A stretch of 64,000 nt of DNA, taken from the NCBI GenBank assembly GCA_030789695.1, contig CM061136.1:136536448-136600447 (forward strand), read 5' to 3'. Source of the DNA: Scilla litardierei (taxonomy: Eukaryota > Streptophyta > Magnoliopsida > Asparagales > Asparagaceae). A model generated the notes under the pieces. That model did not search any database. It was not told the origin of the DNA and was given only the letters and a program-made list of their open reading frames with translations. Made by a program: the position numbers and the translations under genes. Below are positions 20,450-32,246 of the stretch, in pieces (the first letter of the stretch is position 1; the number at the start of each line of letters is the position of its first letter).

Positions 20450-22299
20450 CACATTTGAATCTCATCCAAATAATTTCCTTGGTCTCTTGGAATCCATAAT
20501 ATTTAATTTGCCTGGATCTCATCCAGCTCATCGTACCTTACGACAATAATCATACATGGTTACCGGTCTACTGCACGGTTCATTAATAATTTCCGATAAA
20601 GTGTCAAAATCTTTGACCACTTTGTCAAAATAAATGCTCCAGCTCCTTGATGCCTCGCATGCTTTTAATTCGCTCCCACTGACCTTGAAAAGTCTCTGGC
20701 TGAGTTATATAAGTTCGTTCTTCTAAATCACATTTAGAAAACAGACTATACATGAATACACCAGTTTTCATGGTCATCATGAGCATTTACAACGAGTTTG
20801 GTTCGAGTGGATCTGTACACATCTGCTGGTGAGATAGTTTCATCAGAATCCGTTTATAGGAGTTAGGATGATAACCGTTCTCAACCAACATAAGTTGTAC
20901 TTCACTTTTTTCTTACTACACCAATCTTCTGTCTTGAAGATTTACTTGCAGCCAATAAGAAACACTTACTTTGGTACGTAAACTAAAATCCATACTTTAT
21001 TTACGTGCACGGACCTTTTAAGATTGCATCAATTTATTAATCAGAGTCCTTACTCCGAATGGTATCCTGGAAGTTGACTAAGTCATCATCAACTATGATG
21101 TTTTACTCGACTTATTCGTCTCACGAGACTCGAGTAATTCAGTAACTTCCTAACGATTGATTTAATGAATATCATATTGATAAGCTCCTCATAGAACCTT
21201 ATCAAGAACCTAGGCATTACTATCTGGGACTTAACCCAGAAGGAGGATTGTAACTCGGATCCACTTGCCATGCATCACATCATGTCTAACAAAGTGCGAT
21301 TACTGCTCTCCAACACACCGATGTGTTAAGAGACCTGAGAGAAAATCACATTTTCTTTTAATTACGCAAGATTTATACAGCTAAGTATTAGACTCTTCAA
21401 TCTGATCGAAGCAGTTTACATACTTTTGTCATGTGTACTCTATTTTATCAAACTTGTGTTTCATCAAGAACATGTGTCGTAATAAAAATACGTATAACTT
21501 ATCTAGGCTAATTTAGACTTAGGTCTGAATACATCCGTATGTACAAGACCATGAGTTCTCCAACTCATTCTCCCACTGTCTGACAGAAGGTGTTAGGCAA
21601 TTATACCTTTGAGACCAGACTTACAAGTGTCTTCCGACTCATAATACGAGAGATCAAAACTCTCTTAATGTGACTTGTCAAGTCTATTCTCATCGGTACG
21701 GCCTAGTCTATTTTGCCATAGATAAAGTTTCTATAACTTGCGTATTCTTGTATTAACATTTAATACATTATCGTTATACAAATTTCTCATTTCTTCAGAA
21801 GTAAGGTGACGACATTTGCCAAAAATGTTAGATGTCCTTTATGGTCCAAGAAACAACAATTGCTCCTTTTTCCAACACGTATGACGATCTATTCCCTTTT
21901 GCATAACGGTTATCCTGAAGTCGTGACATCAAATATGTCCCATTTTTAGTTCCCCCTACTTTTGCATTAACTAATGATAGATAAAACTTTCTTTCTCAAT
22001 TGACTTTACTTAATGCCTTCTTCCTTTTCTAAATCTCATTTAGATATTACGCGTCTCAACACAAATAATAGCCATGCAAACATCTCATGTATCCAACCGC
22101 TTGAGCTTTGCAACCTTGAATGTGCTCAACAAGTTGCTCGTCTCAAGATCCGGTTGGGATACATAGTCTTGCACCGTTAATGCACTCATCTTCGATTCAA
22201 ACAATTTGATCGAAGTTTCGAACTTTGCGAATCGAAACCGATTTTCATACAATCTTGAGTGTGCTCATTAAATCGTATGGAGAAATATGTTTTGAACAT
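20450..22299 (-). pseudogene. Decayed Copia pol (integrase) of H
   Basis: No long frame survives, but minus-strand translation still shows integrase landmarks. GLVHTDV lies near 21533-21550 (the LxHTD start of the core domain). An ESSNRTLLDMM-like string lies near 21278-21325 (equivalent to ERRNRTLLDMV around the catalytic E), preceded by a TPQ.IGV-like segment. The downstream part, about 21089-21271, corresponds to the region after the catalytic core. Many stops and shifts show that this is an old copy. RT and RNase H are not recognisable and may be deleted. Confidence 0.6.
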
Positions 22300-22304
22300 C
22301 AGTA
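22300..22304. repeat. TSD of E1, left copy (CAGTA)
   Basis: CAGTA flanks the LTR here and again at 38880-38884. Confidence 0.9.
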
Positions 22305-22900
22305 TGTAATGCCCTGGAAGCTACTGCACAAGTACTAAGGGGGGTGAATTGTACTTTAAAATAATCAAAAGTATAATTCCTAATTATTTTGCAATTTGTG
22401 CAGAATAAATAAGAACAACAAGAATAACACAACGCAAACAATAGATATAATGGGTTCGGATCCACCCAAGTCTCCCCGACTTGTTCCCGGTGATCCTACG
22501 TCCCACACACCCAGATCCCTTCCGGCTACTTGAGTTAGAATCCACTAACTCAAGTTTTCACTAAAAACTTCTTGTAGAAACTACTACAAGATCAATCAAT
22601 ACAACAAACGAATCATGACTCCCACAAACCGGGATCACGAACTTCTCTCACAACCCGAGAGCAAACTTATAATAAAGAGTTAAATGAAATAAACAGACCT
22701 CACCACAAATTCCTATGCCTTGAGAAATACTTACGAATTTAGGGCAAGGAAGGATGATGAGAAGAGATGATCACGAAACCCTAGCACCACCAAGATGGAC
22801 AGAGGAAGATGGCTAGGATGATGATGATGATCGTGATTCAACCTTTCAGAAGTATGAACGCACACCAACTGAAAATCTCTTTGAGAAATTAGGTCACAAA

Positions 22901-22953
22901 GGAGAGAGAGAGAGATTTTCGAGAGAGAGAGAGAGTGAGTGAGAGAGAGAGCC
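22901..22953. repeat. (GA)n microsatellite in E1 LTR
   Basis: Interrupted GA repeats, shorter in the other LTR (about 37960-37996). They lie in the transcribed leader part of the LTR. Confidence 0.85.
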
Positions 22954-23118
22954 CTTCAAAATTGATATTCGATAGATCTGAAAATAGATCTGAATCCTCT
23001 CTCATATTGGAGGAATTTCCATGTTTGAAACGTATCAAACATACATGGAAAGAATCAAAACAGAACAAGAAAAATCGTGGAAATAAAAACTCCAACGGCT
23101 GGAAAAATAAAGCAGCTT

Positions 23119-23421
23119 AATCGGTCTAAGAAGGATCACTGACCGATTAGTTTGAGAACTAGTCGGTCGGTGAACCTTCTTGGACCGACTAGATGGTTGA
23201 CAGAGAATTGAGTAAAATAAGAAGGGTAAACTAGTCGGTCTAAGAAGAAACACTAACCGACTAGTTTGACAACTAGTCGGCCGGTGAACCTTCTTGGACC
23301 GACTAATTGGTCAACAGTGAATAGGCTGAAATACACAAAGACAACTAGTCGGTTCAAGAAGAATTTCCAACCGATTAGATTGTCATCTAGTCGATTGGTT
23401 CTTCTACTTGAACCAACTAAG
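23119..23421 (-). repeat. U3 hairpin array of E1, three units
   Basis: GACCGA(C/T)TAGTTTGA...AACTAGTCGGTC palindromes near 23141, 23258 and 23370, with half-sites between them. The matching array in the other LTR is 38163-38463. Confidence 0.85.
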
Positions 23422-23830
23422 ATGCACAAAAAACCATGAAAAGAAGCGATAAGCTAAGGAACCCTTCCTAATGGATTCTAAGGCAATCCTAGAGATAAGA
23501 TAAGATATGCATGAGGATAAATAGGCAAGTAAGACTCAAGGCTTAACATTCTTAGAAACAAAGCTAGAAGACAATATAAATAGACACGACAAACCGTCTT
23601 CAAAGCTTCAACATGATGAGTCTGAATCCATTGACTTCATAAACAACTCATTGAGCTTCAACGAAGCTTCGGGCACAACAATCATGCGCTCTAAAGAAAT
23701 CTTGAGACGTCGCTTGAGATCTACAAAGTAAATTGGCGACGATCTCCATAACTGCGCTCAAAGAGAATTAGTACCCGATATTTATGTTTGTTCATCATCA
23801 AAACCAAATCAGGGGAATCAATACTCCACA

Positions 23831-24747
23831 TTCTCCCCCTTTTTGGTGATGACAAACCAACATAAATATAAATCAATAATAATGAGATAAATGAAATTTA
23901 CTTACTCCCCCTGCATTGATGACTCGTTAGTTCCATATTAAATATTAAAATAAGCATCAAGCAGAAAAGAAAAGTATAAAACACGATCCAACTATTGAAA
24001 TATATGATCAGAATCCATAGATTTTTATATCTTCACTCCCCTGAATCTAACATATGAAATTAGATTCACGGTAATTGTTTAAATTATCATTTAGCTCCAA
24101 GTCATTATTAATTCTCTCCCCCTTTGGCATTATCCAAAAAGAGCGGGAGGAAGTCAACGACAACAACCATGGCTAAACAAAAATCTAAACAAGAGAGTTT
24201 AAGAATATGACAATGGTCCAAATGAGACCAAGGAAAATATCGAAGAAAACAAGGTGTGTCAACTAGACCATAGTCGAGAAAAAAATCATCAAAACACCAT
24301 CAAATCATATGATTGATTAAAGGAACAATCTCTCCAATATCAACATTTTTAGCAAATTGAGTGCATAGAAAACAATTCTTGTTTTCAAACAAACAAAGCT
24401 AAAGAACTAACATAGTCGACGAGCGACGAAAGTAACGACAGAGACACAGCTCAACATGCACAAAGAGACGAACTAAAGCAAGATGTATATATATAGAATC
24501 AGCAAAAAGAGATACATCCAGCCAACACACAAAATATCTAACATCAGCAGATAGTATCACATAGTGCACGAGCATATATCAAAGAATAGAGAATATCATA
24601 ACAAATGGGTATCCCATAAAACCATAAATACCACGTGCAAAACGAAAAGACAGTCATAAATCCAGCATAAATAGAGAATATCACAACAAATCCAGCAAGA
24701 GCTTATGAAAATCATTATCATGCAAAATTATATAAGAAATATGAATC
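23831..24747 (-). other. 3' non-coding region of E1 with several purine tracts
   Basis: In element sense there are G-rich purine tracts at about 24127-24113 (CCAAAGGGGGAGAG), 23916-23902 (GCAGGGGGAGTAAG) and 23844-23831 (AAAAAGGGGGAGAA, the true tract at the LTR). No gene is supported, and no extra ORF like that of E3 is present. Confidence 0.75.
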
Positions 24748-27700
24748 CTAAATCTCGGATTCACCCATAATCTCCAATTCTTGACGTAACCGCACAAAGG
24801 TATCTTCCTTGAGTGGTTTCATGAAAATATCGGTGATTTGCTTCTGGGTTTCAACGTATACTAAAATGATGTCCTTTTTAGCTACATGATCATCTAGAAA
24901 ATGGTGACGGACATCTATGTGTTTGGTTCGGGAGTGGTGTAACGGATTCTTGGAGAGACATATTGCACTTAGGTTGTCCACCATGATAGGAAAAGTATCA
25001 CAGTTTATACCAAAGTCTTTAAGTGCGTGTCTCATCCAAAGAACATGTGCACTGCAGCACCGGTGGCGATATATTCCGCATCGGTGGTTGAGAGTATACG
25101 GAATTCTGCTTCTTGGAAAACCAAGAGACAAGAGAATTTCCTATAAAATGGCAAGTGCCACTAGTAATTTTCCTGTCGGATTTGCATCCAGCATAATCTG
25201 CATCACTATATGAGATTAACTCATATGTGCTTGACTTTGGATAGAATAATCCGTAGTCGAGTGTGTGACTTAAATAACGGAAAATACGTTTAACCGCTAT
25301 TAAGTGGGATTCCTTAGGTTGTGATTGATACCTAGCACAAACACATATGGCAAACATTATATCTGGCCTACTAGCAGTAAGATATAATAGACTACCTATC
25401 ATACCTCGATATAGACGAATGTCTACGTCTTTGTCGCCCGTATCTTTAACAAGATGTGTTGTGGTGCTTATCAGAGTCTTCTTGCTAGAAGCATTCTCCA
25501 TTCCAAATCGCTTTAGCAGCTCCACTGTGTACTTGGTTTGGTGGATGAAGATCCCATTGTTCATTTGGCGAATTTGGAGTCCTAAGAAATATTTGAGCTC
25601 ACACATGTGGCTCATCTCAAACTGGTCCTTCATAACATTAGAAAACTCTTCGCAAAGAGTGAAGTTAGTAGCACCGAAAATGATATCATCTACATAAATT
25701 TGAACTAGAATAATATCATGATTTGCATACTTAATGAAAAGCGTTGAATCAACCTCACCCATTTTGAAACCCAAATCCAAAAGAAAGTTCTTTAAGCAGT
25801 CATACCAAGCTCTAGGAGCTTGTCTCAAACCATAAAGTGCTTTCTTAAGTTTAAAAACGTGATTTGAAAATTTTTCATTTATAAAACCCGGAGGTTGAGA
25901 AACATATACTTCCTCAACGACATCTCCGTTAAAAAAACGCACTCTTTACGTCCATTTGAAAAAGTTTGAAATCTTTATGGCATGCAAATGACAATAATAG
26001 TCTAATAGATTCTAATCTAGCTACAGGTGCAAAAGATTCCTCGAAATCTATACCTTCCTCTTGCCTGTAGCCTTGAGCAACTAAATGAGCTTTGTTCTGG
26101 ATGACATTTTGGTTCTCGTCTGTCTTATTCTTGAAAATCCACTTCGTTCCTATAACGTTGTGGTTCTTCGAAGGCAACGGAACTAGCTCCCAGACCTCAT
26201 TCCTCTCAAACTGAGAAGCTCCTCTTCCATGGCTAGGATCCAAGGACTATCTTTGCACGCCTCGTTGATATTCTTTGGCTCCACAGAAGAGACAAAGGCA
26301 CGCTGAGCGAAGAAGTTGACTTGAGACCTTGTTTTGACACCATCTTCCATGTTGCCAATAACTTGCTCATGGGGATGGTCACGAACTGTTGGAAGCTTTC
26401 TGGGAACACCCTAGTCACTAGGAACATTCTCAATAGATTCATTAGTAGGGTTAGTTTCAACAGAATCAGTAGCACTAGATTTATCAACAGAATCACAAAT
26501 TACTTCCATAGAATCATCGTCATCGATAATTTTAGGAGGGACAAAATCTTCATTAAAGATACATGAAGTGATTCCTCGATCGTTGAGGTTCTTTTGTTGT
26601 ATATCCGGTAGGCTTTGCTACTGGAGGAATATCCAACAAATATCCCCTCATCGGATCTTGGATCAAATTTTTCCAAACTACCATACGTGTTCTTGATAAA
26701 TCATTTTGCACCAAAAACTTTAAAATATTTAACTTGAGGTAACCTACCAAAAACAATTCATAACAAGTTTGTTTAGTGCCGGGCCTCAAGAGTATCATAT
26801 TAAACACATAGCAAGTGGTATGTATCGCTTCTGCCCAAAATTGATGGCCAAGGTGGTTGTCATCAAGCATAGTGCGAGCACATTTCACTAGCGTCCTATT
26901 CTTTCTCTCAACAACACCATTTTGGGCGGGTGCGTGAGGAAAAGAAAAGGTGTGAGTAATACCAACCTCATCACAGAAGTTTGAGAAAGACTCGTTCTCA
27001 AATTCCCCTCCATGATCACTACGAATAGTGACAATGGTGGTTCCAATGAGATTTTGTACTTTCTTAACAAAAACTGTGAAGTTTTCAAAAGCATCATTTT
27101 TATTGACTAAAGTAAATACCCAAGTAAATCTAGAAAAGTCATCAACGATGACAAGTCCATATCGGGCATTCCCTAATGAAGCAACTCTAGTTGGTCCAAA
27201 AAGATCTAGATGTAAAAGCTCTAGAGGCCGTTTAGAGGATATGTTTTTCTTAGGTTTGAATGACGATTTTGGAAGTTTGCCTCGTTAACACAAGTCGCAA
27301 AAGCTTTTCTTTTGAAAAGAAAGCTTAGGGAATCCTTTTATAGAATTTAGCTTGGATAGTTTGAAAAGTGTTCCGAAATTCGCATGACCAAAACGTCGAT
27401 GCCATAAGTGTTGCTCACTTGTGTTGGCAATAAGACATTGTTCAAGGGAATTTGGACTATCTAAGATATATAAGTCCTTATAGCGTGTGCCAGAGACAAC
27501 ACATTATTATTATCATTCCTTAAAATATGGCACATACCTTTCTCAAAGCTAACTTTGTAACCCTTGTCACAAAGTTGACTTATAGAGATTAGATTGTGAT
27601 TTAAACCTTTAACAAGGTAAACATCACTTATAAGAGGTTTAGAAGAGTTACCAACTTTTCCAACACCTATGATGGTTCCACACTCGTTGCCTCCAAAGAC

Positions 27701-27883
27701 CACTCGGTTTCCATTTTCAATGGATACCAATTCGGATAGCAACTGAGCTTTACCAGTCATGTGTTTTGAGCACCCGCTATCAAGTATCCAAACATTCTTG
27801 GAGCCATATTTAGATTTGTTGCTCCTTTTCTTTTTCTTGAGTACCTGAAGATAAAAACATTGTATCATGGTACCCAAGGTCAT
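24748..27883 (-). pseudogene. Copia pol of E1: protease, integrase, RT, RNase H, broken
   Basis: The frame opens at 27883 (MTLGTMIQ), about 15 nt after the gag stop and in the +1 frame. The protease motif WILDSGCSKHMTG follows at about 27800-27760. Integrase is present in fragments (ERKNRTL-type region near 26900, [19 protein letters not shown] near 26870). RT runs from [16 protein letters not shown] to YVDDIIFG (25696-25685). RNase H (SDADYAGCKSDR, HSRTKHIDVRHHF) ends MGESEI at 24748. Frameshifts occur near 27470, 26550, 26240, 25933 and 25085. It is closely related to E3 pol. Confidence 0.88.
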
Positions 27884-27897
27884 TGGGTCCTAAAAGA

Positions 27898-29255
27898 TTA
27901 GACATTTGGAAGCCAAGTCCAATTGGACTTAGACTTCCCAATATAGTCATCATTGTGCACAACATCCATAAAGTATGAGTTTATATAGGCTTGTTTCTCA
28001 TGCATGCTAGTGTCCTTCGGGCCCCAAATAGAGAATGTCTTGGGAGCCCTATTCCTATTGGGAACATGCACATTTTGTTGATTTCTACGTGGTACATGTG
28101 TTCTACGAGGAAGTGGCCTAGTGTATGCATGACGTGGATAAGCATGCGGCACATGATGAAATGGTGGTGGCAACATATGATACGGTGCATGATGGTAATC
28201 ATTCATATAATAATGATGTGGGTGAACATATGCATGTGGGGGAACACATGCGTGAGTGTGTCTCACTTGGTGTGCACGTGCTCGTGGACGTGGAGCATAG
28301 AAATCATCATAAGTGTGAACTTGTGGAGTATGAGGTGTGTTCCTACGTGGCATAGTATTTGTGTACATAAATGCATGACCCTTCTTTGGAGGTCTACCCA
28401 AAGTGGGTTTCTTTCCAAAAGGGGATGTGTACTTAGTGGAAGTACCATTGGTAGATGAACTACCCATGGAGTGTTTACTCCCACTAGTTGAGGCATCGGA
28501 GGATGGCCTTACAAAGGTGGTGGAAGATTTGGATGAATTTTCCTTATTATACCCCAAGCCAATGCGATGATTGGCCGGAAGTAAGTCATTCAGAATTCAG
28601 AATATTATCCAAATGATCCTTGCCTTTGTTGAATTTCTCAATCCGGCCTAATGTAGACTCATATTTCTCAGTGAGAGAAAGTATTTTAGTATCCAAAGTG
28701 GACACGTGTGTTGTGAGTTCACAAACACGTGACTTGAGATTCTCATTCTCAATACTCAAAGTTGAGTTTCGAGAAATCAAATCCGCTATCTCATATTCAT
28801 CCGAATCCGAAAATGTTAACATGTTCAAGTTGAGATTTGAGATTTACAATCTCAGTTCTCAGGGCTTCAACAACGGTGTCGTTGTTGGTGATGACAGGTT
28901 TAGGTGTGGTTTGAAGACTAGTTAGCTCATCTTTGATTTTAGTATATCTATTTACTAACTTAGAATACTTAGACCAAATTTGTTCATTAGCTAATCTGAG
29001 GTCATCCATAGTTACCTCTTCACCTTCATCCTCGCTTTCATCTGAAGCGGTCTCTTGATCATGTTGCTCTCTTGCCATGAAGCACAAGTGTGCTTTCTCC
29101 ACTTGTTCTTCATCTGAATCACCACTTGAAGAATCATCTTCCGAGTCGGTGAATGTACCGACAAGCCCTTTCTTGTACACCTTCTTGTACTTTCTTGACT
29201 TGTCGAACTTGGGTGCCTTCCACTTCTCCTTTTGTTTGTTGAGAGAACAATCGAC
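27898..29255 (-). pseudogene. Gag of E1, C-terminal part (after E2 insertion)
   Basis: The frame resumes directly at the E2 target duplication with the last cysteine of the zinc knuckle (VDCSLNKQ). An acidic serine-rich segment (FTDSEDDSSSGDSDEE) follows, then a coiled-coil-like middle (SIENENLKSRVCELTTHVS) and a His/Arg-rich tail, ending NWTWLPNV. One frameshift lies near 28580. The N-terminal part is at 36388-37327. Confidence 0.85.
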
Positions 29256-29260
29256 CTTGA
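29256..29260. repeat. TSD of E2, left copy (CTTGA)
   Basis: CTTGA flanks E2 here and at 36383-36387. Joined, it restores the zinc-knuckle codons of E1 gag. Confidence 0.92.
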
Positions 29261-30976
29261 TGTAGTGCCCTGGGAAGCTACTGCATATGTACTAGAGGGG
29301 GGTGAATAGTACTTTTAAATAATAGGGAGAGTTATTCCTAATTATCGTGCAATTAACAAACAACGATGCGGAATAACTACAATCAAGAATTAATGCAAAC
29401 GCAAACAAAATGGTTTAATGGGTTCGGATCCACCCAAGTCTCCCCGACTTGTTCCCGGTGATCCTACGTCCCAACCACCCGGATCACTTCCGGATACTTG
29501 AGTTAGAAACCCTAACTCAAGATTTCCAATATGAACACTTGCAAAAACCTCACAAGTGCAATCGACCTACAATCGATGACCGTGACTCCCACAACCCGGG
29601 ATCACGCAAAACCTCTCACAACCGAGAGTATACAATTCAAATATAACTGAAATGAAATGCTTACCAACAAAATACCTATGCCTTGAGATTTCTTACCAAA
29701 TTAGGGCAAAGAGGATTTTGATGGAGGAAGAGTCACCAAACCCTAGCTTCAAGAAGATGATCAGCAATGGAAGCCTAGGGATGAGATGGATGACCTAGAA
29801 TCAAGCCCTTGGCTTGGAAGGCTCACAATCAATGAATCTCTCTTGAGGAATAAGAGTGAGGGAGAGATTCTTGAGAATGGGAGAGCTTGAAGATGAGAGT
29901 TGAAAGCTTCTCTTTTAATCAATAGAACTCTGAAATAGCAGCCTTGGATCCTATGAAATAACCCCTTCAGGTATTTAAAGGATCAAGAGAAAATAGAGAG
30001 AGGAACGTCGCTTTCAAAACTCCAACGGATCTAAATCTGAAGCAGACTAGTCGGTCTAAGAAGGATCACTGACCGACTAGTTCATCAACTAGTCGGTCGG
30101 TGATTCAACATGGACCGACTAACAGCTCGACAGCCAAAAGAGAGATTTCCAGGCAACATGAACTAGTCGGTCTAAGAAGACTTGCCAACCGACTAGTTTG
30201 CCAACTAGTCGGTCGGTGAGTGTTCTTTGACCGACTAAGAGTGAAATGTACGAAGCTGAATACAAGTTACACTAGTCGGTCTAAGAACAAATGCTGACCG
30301 ACTAGTTTCACAACTAGTCGGTCGTTGAATGTTCTTGGACCGACTAACTGCAAACAGTAACTCAGGCTGTACAGAGGCAAGCTCAACTAGTCGGTCTGAG
30401 AAGGATTCCTAACCGACTAGATCGTCATCTAGTCGGTCGGTGAACCTTCTTTGACCGACTAATTGATCGACATGGCTGAGCTGAAATGAGTTAGGACATC
30501 TAGTCGGTTCATGAAGAGTTGCCGACCGACTAGATCGTCATCTAGTCGGTTGGTGACTCTACTTGAACCAACTAAGATGCACTAGAAGCCGAGGGAAGAA
30601 GCGATAGGCTTCGGGAAAGTTTCTAATGGCTTCTAAGATAATCCTAGCTCTAAGATATGAGCGATATGAAGATAGACATGTAAGAATTACTCAAGGCTTA
30701 ACATTCTATAAATCGAAGCAAAAAGACTATGAATAAAACCTTAAGGAACGGTCTTCGAAAGCTTCGATCAAATCTTCATGACTTCCAAAAGGTCCAAAAG
30801 CTTCAACGAAGCTTTAGGCATTGAATACGAGCTTTGAGAAGTCTTAAGATGTCGCTTTAAGTGTTCTCATGAATTTGGCGACGATCTCCATAACTGCGCT
30901 CACAAATTGTTAGTTCATGATATATTTATGTTTGCTCATCATCCAAAACCAAATCCGGGGAGTCCAATACTCAACA
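29261..30976 (-). repeat. 3' LTR of E2 (1716 bp)
   Basis: It differs from the other LTR by a handful of substitutions, one single-base indel and an 11-bp tandem duplication (GGATCCCTTCC, present only near 34876). It carries five hairpin units at 30051-30573. A TTTAAATA promoter-like site is on the minus strand at about 29971-29980. Confidence 0.93.
30051..30573 (-). repeat. U3 hairpin array of E2, five units
   Basis: Palindromes of GACCGACTAGTT...AACTAGTCGGTC type at about 110-120-bp intervals with half-sites between. The same array is at 35452-35977 in the other LTR. Confidence 0.88.
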
Positions 30977-32246
30977 TTCTCCCCCTTTTTGGTGATGACA
31001 AACCAACATAAATAATAATCAATAATAATGTACTAAATGAAATATACTTACTCCCCATGCATTGATGACACATTAGTTCCATATGAAATAATAAGCACAT
31101 ACATCAAGCAGACGAGGAAAGTAAAAAATGCAAATCCAATATTTGAGATTTAGGATTTGTAATCCATTTTTATATCTTAACTCCCCCTGAATCTAACATA
31201 TCAAATTAGATTCATGGTAAATTATCATTTAGCACATGCCATTATTATATCTCTCCCCCTTTGGCATAATCCAAAAAGTGCGGGAGGAAGTCAATGATAA
31301 CAAATCATGACCAAATAATACATGAAAAACGGGAGTCGAATAATACGACCTCGGTCCAATGACACCAAAGTAAAATACCAAAACATATTAAAGGTGTGCC
31401 AAAGAGACCTTAGTCGAAAAACGAGAAATGAAGTCATCAAAATACCAATTGTAAATTCACGTATTGATGAAAGGAATTTATTTTCCAAAATCAACATTTA
31501 TAGCTATTTTAGTGCATGGAAAACAATTCTATGTTTTCATACAACTAAAGCTATTGAATCAAAATAAATCGTCGATCGACGAAATCAATATCAGAGACAT
31601 ACATAAAATGTGCACAAAGGAAAGAACCATCAGAAGAGTGGTGCACATCATAGAATATCAAATGTCACAATATCGATCGAAAAAGAACATTAAGTAAAAG
31701 CACATCAAAACTAAGTGAAGTGTGCGATGAGAAGTGACAAGGTGATAAAAGTAATACGAAAATCATCATAATAACTTTTAAAAACATGTCATGCCAAAAA
31801 TAGATAAGAATTTTAAAGCATTTATGGCATTCACAATTCTATCATGCTAGGAGAAACAAAGTGATACCAATGTAAAGAAATAGATTCTAACCAAGCATGC
31901 ATTCAACCCTCATGGATACCACATGTAATATTATACTTACAACATTAAGCTCCCCCTACATTGGTGCATTACCTAAGCACCATCAACTCCGTTTGAATGA
32001 AAGTCTTCGCAAATCGAGGAGTTGGTAGGGTTGGTATCCCACGGTGGATTGAACCTAGAAAACTTCATTTTGGTATCCAAAAATCCTTTTGGATCCAATG
32101 GGTTAGACAACAAATTTGAAATACGAAATAAAAAAATATTGTAACCCATAAACTAATATAATCAAAATCAATTTTAAAAACATATGCCTTGGTACCCATA
32201 ACATGATCATAAACTCATGGTACCAAGCATTGAAGAGTTAAAGGAA
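30977..32246 (-). other. 3' non-coding region of E2
   Basis: Starts at the polypurine tract (AAAAAGGGGGAGAA in element sense). Further G-rich tracts lie at about 31265-31251 and 31958-31948. No pol remnants are recognised, so the pol loss was clean. Confidence 0.75.

Larger units (their letters stand above)
22305..23830 (-). repeat. 3' LTR of E1 (1526 bp)
   Basis: It matches 37355-38879 (1525 bp). In LTR sense it starts TGTGGAGTATTG at 23830 (the other copy has TGTTGAG) and ends GGCATTACA at 22305. It holds three hairpins of the AACTAGTCGGTC family at 23119-23421. Confidence 0.92.

Noticed and set aside
28125..28355. Plus-strand ORFs rich in H and V opposite E1 gag
   Set aside because: They are antisense shadows of the His-rich gag tail on the minus strand.
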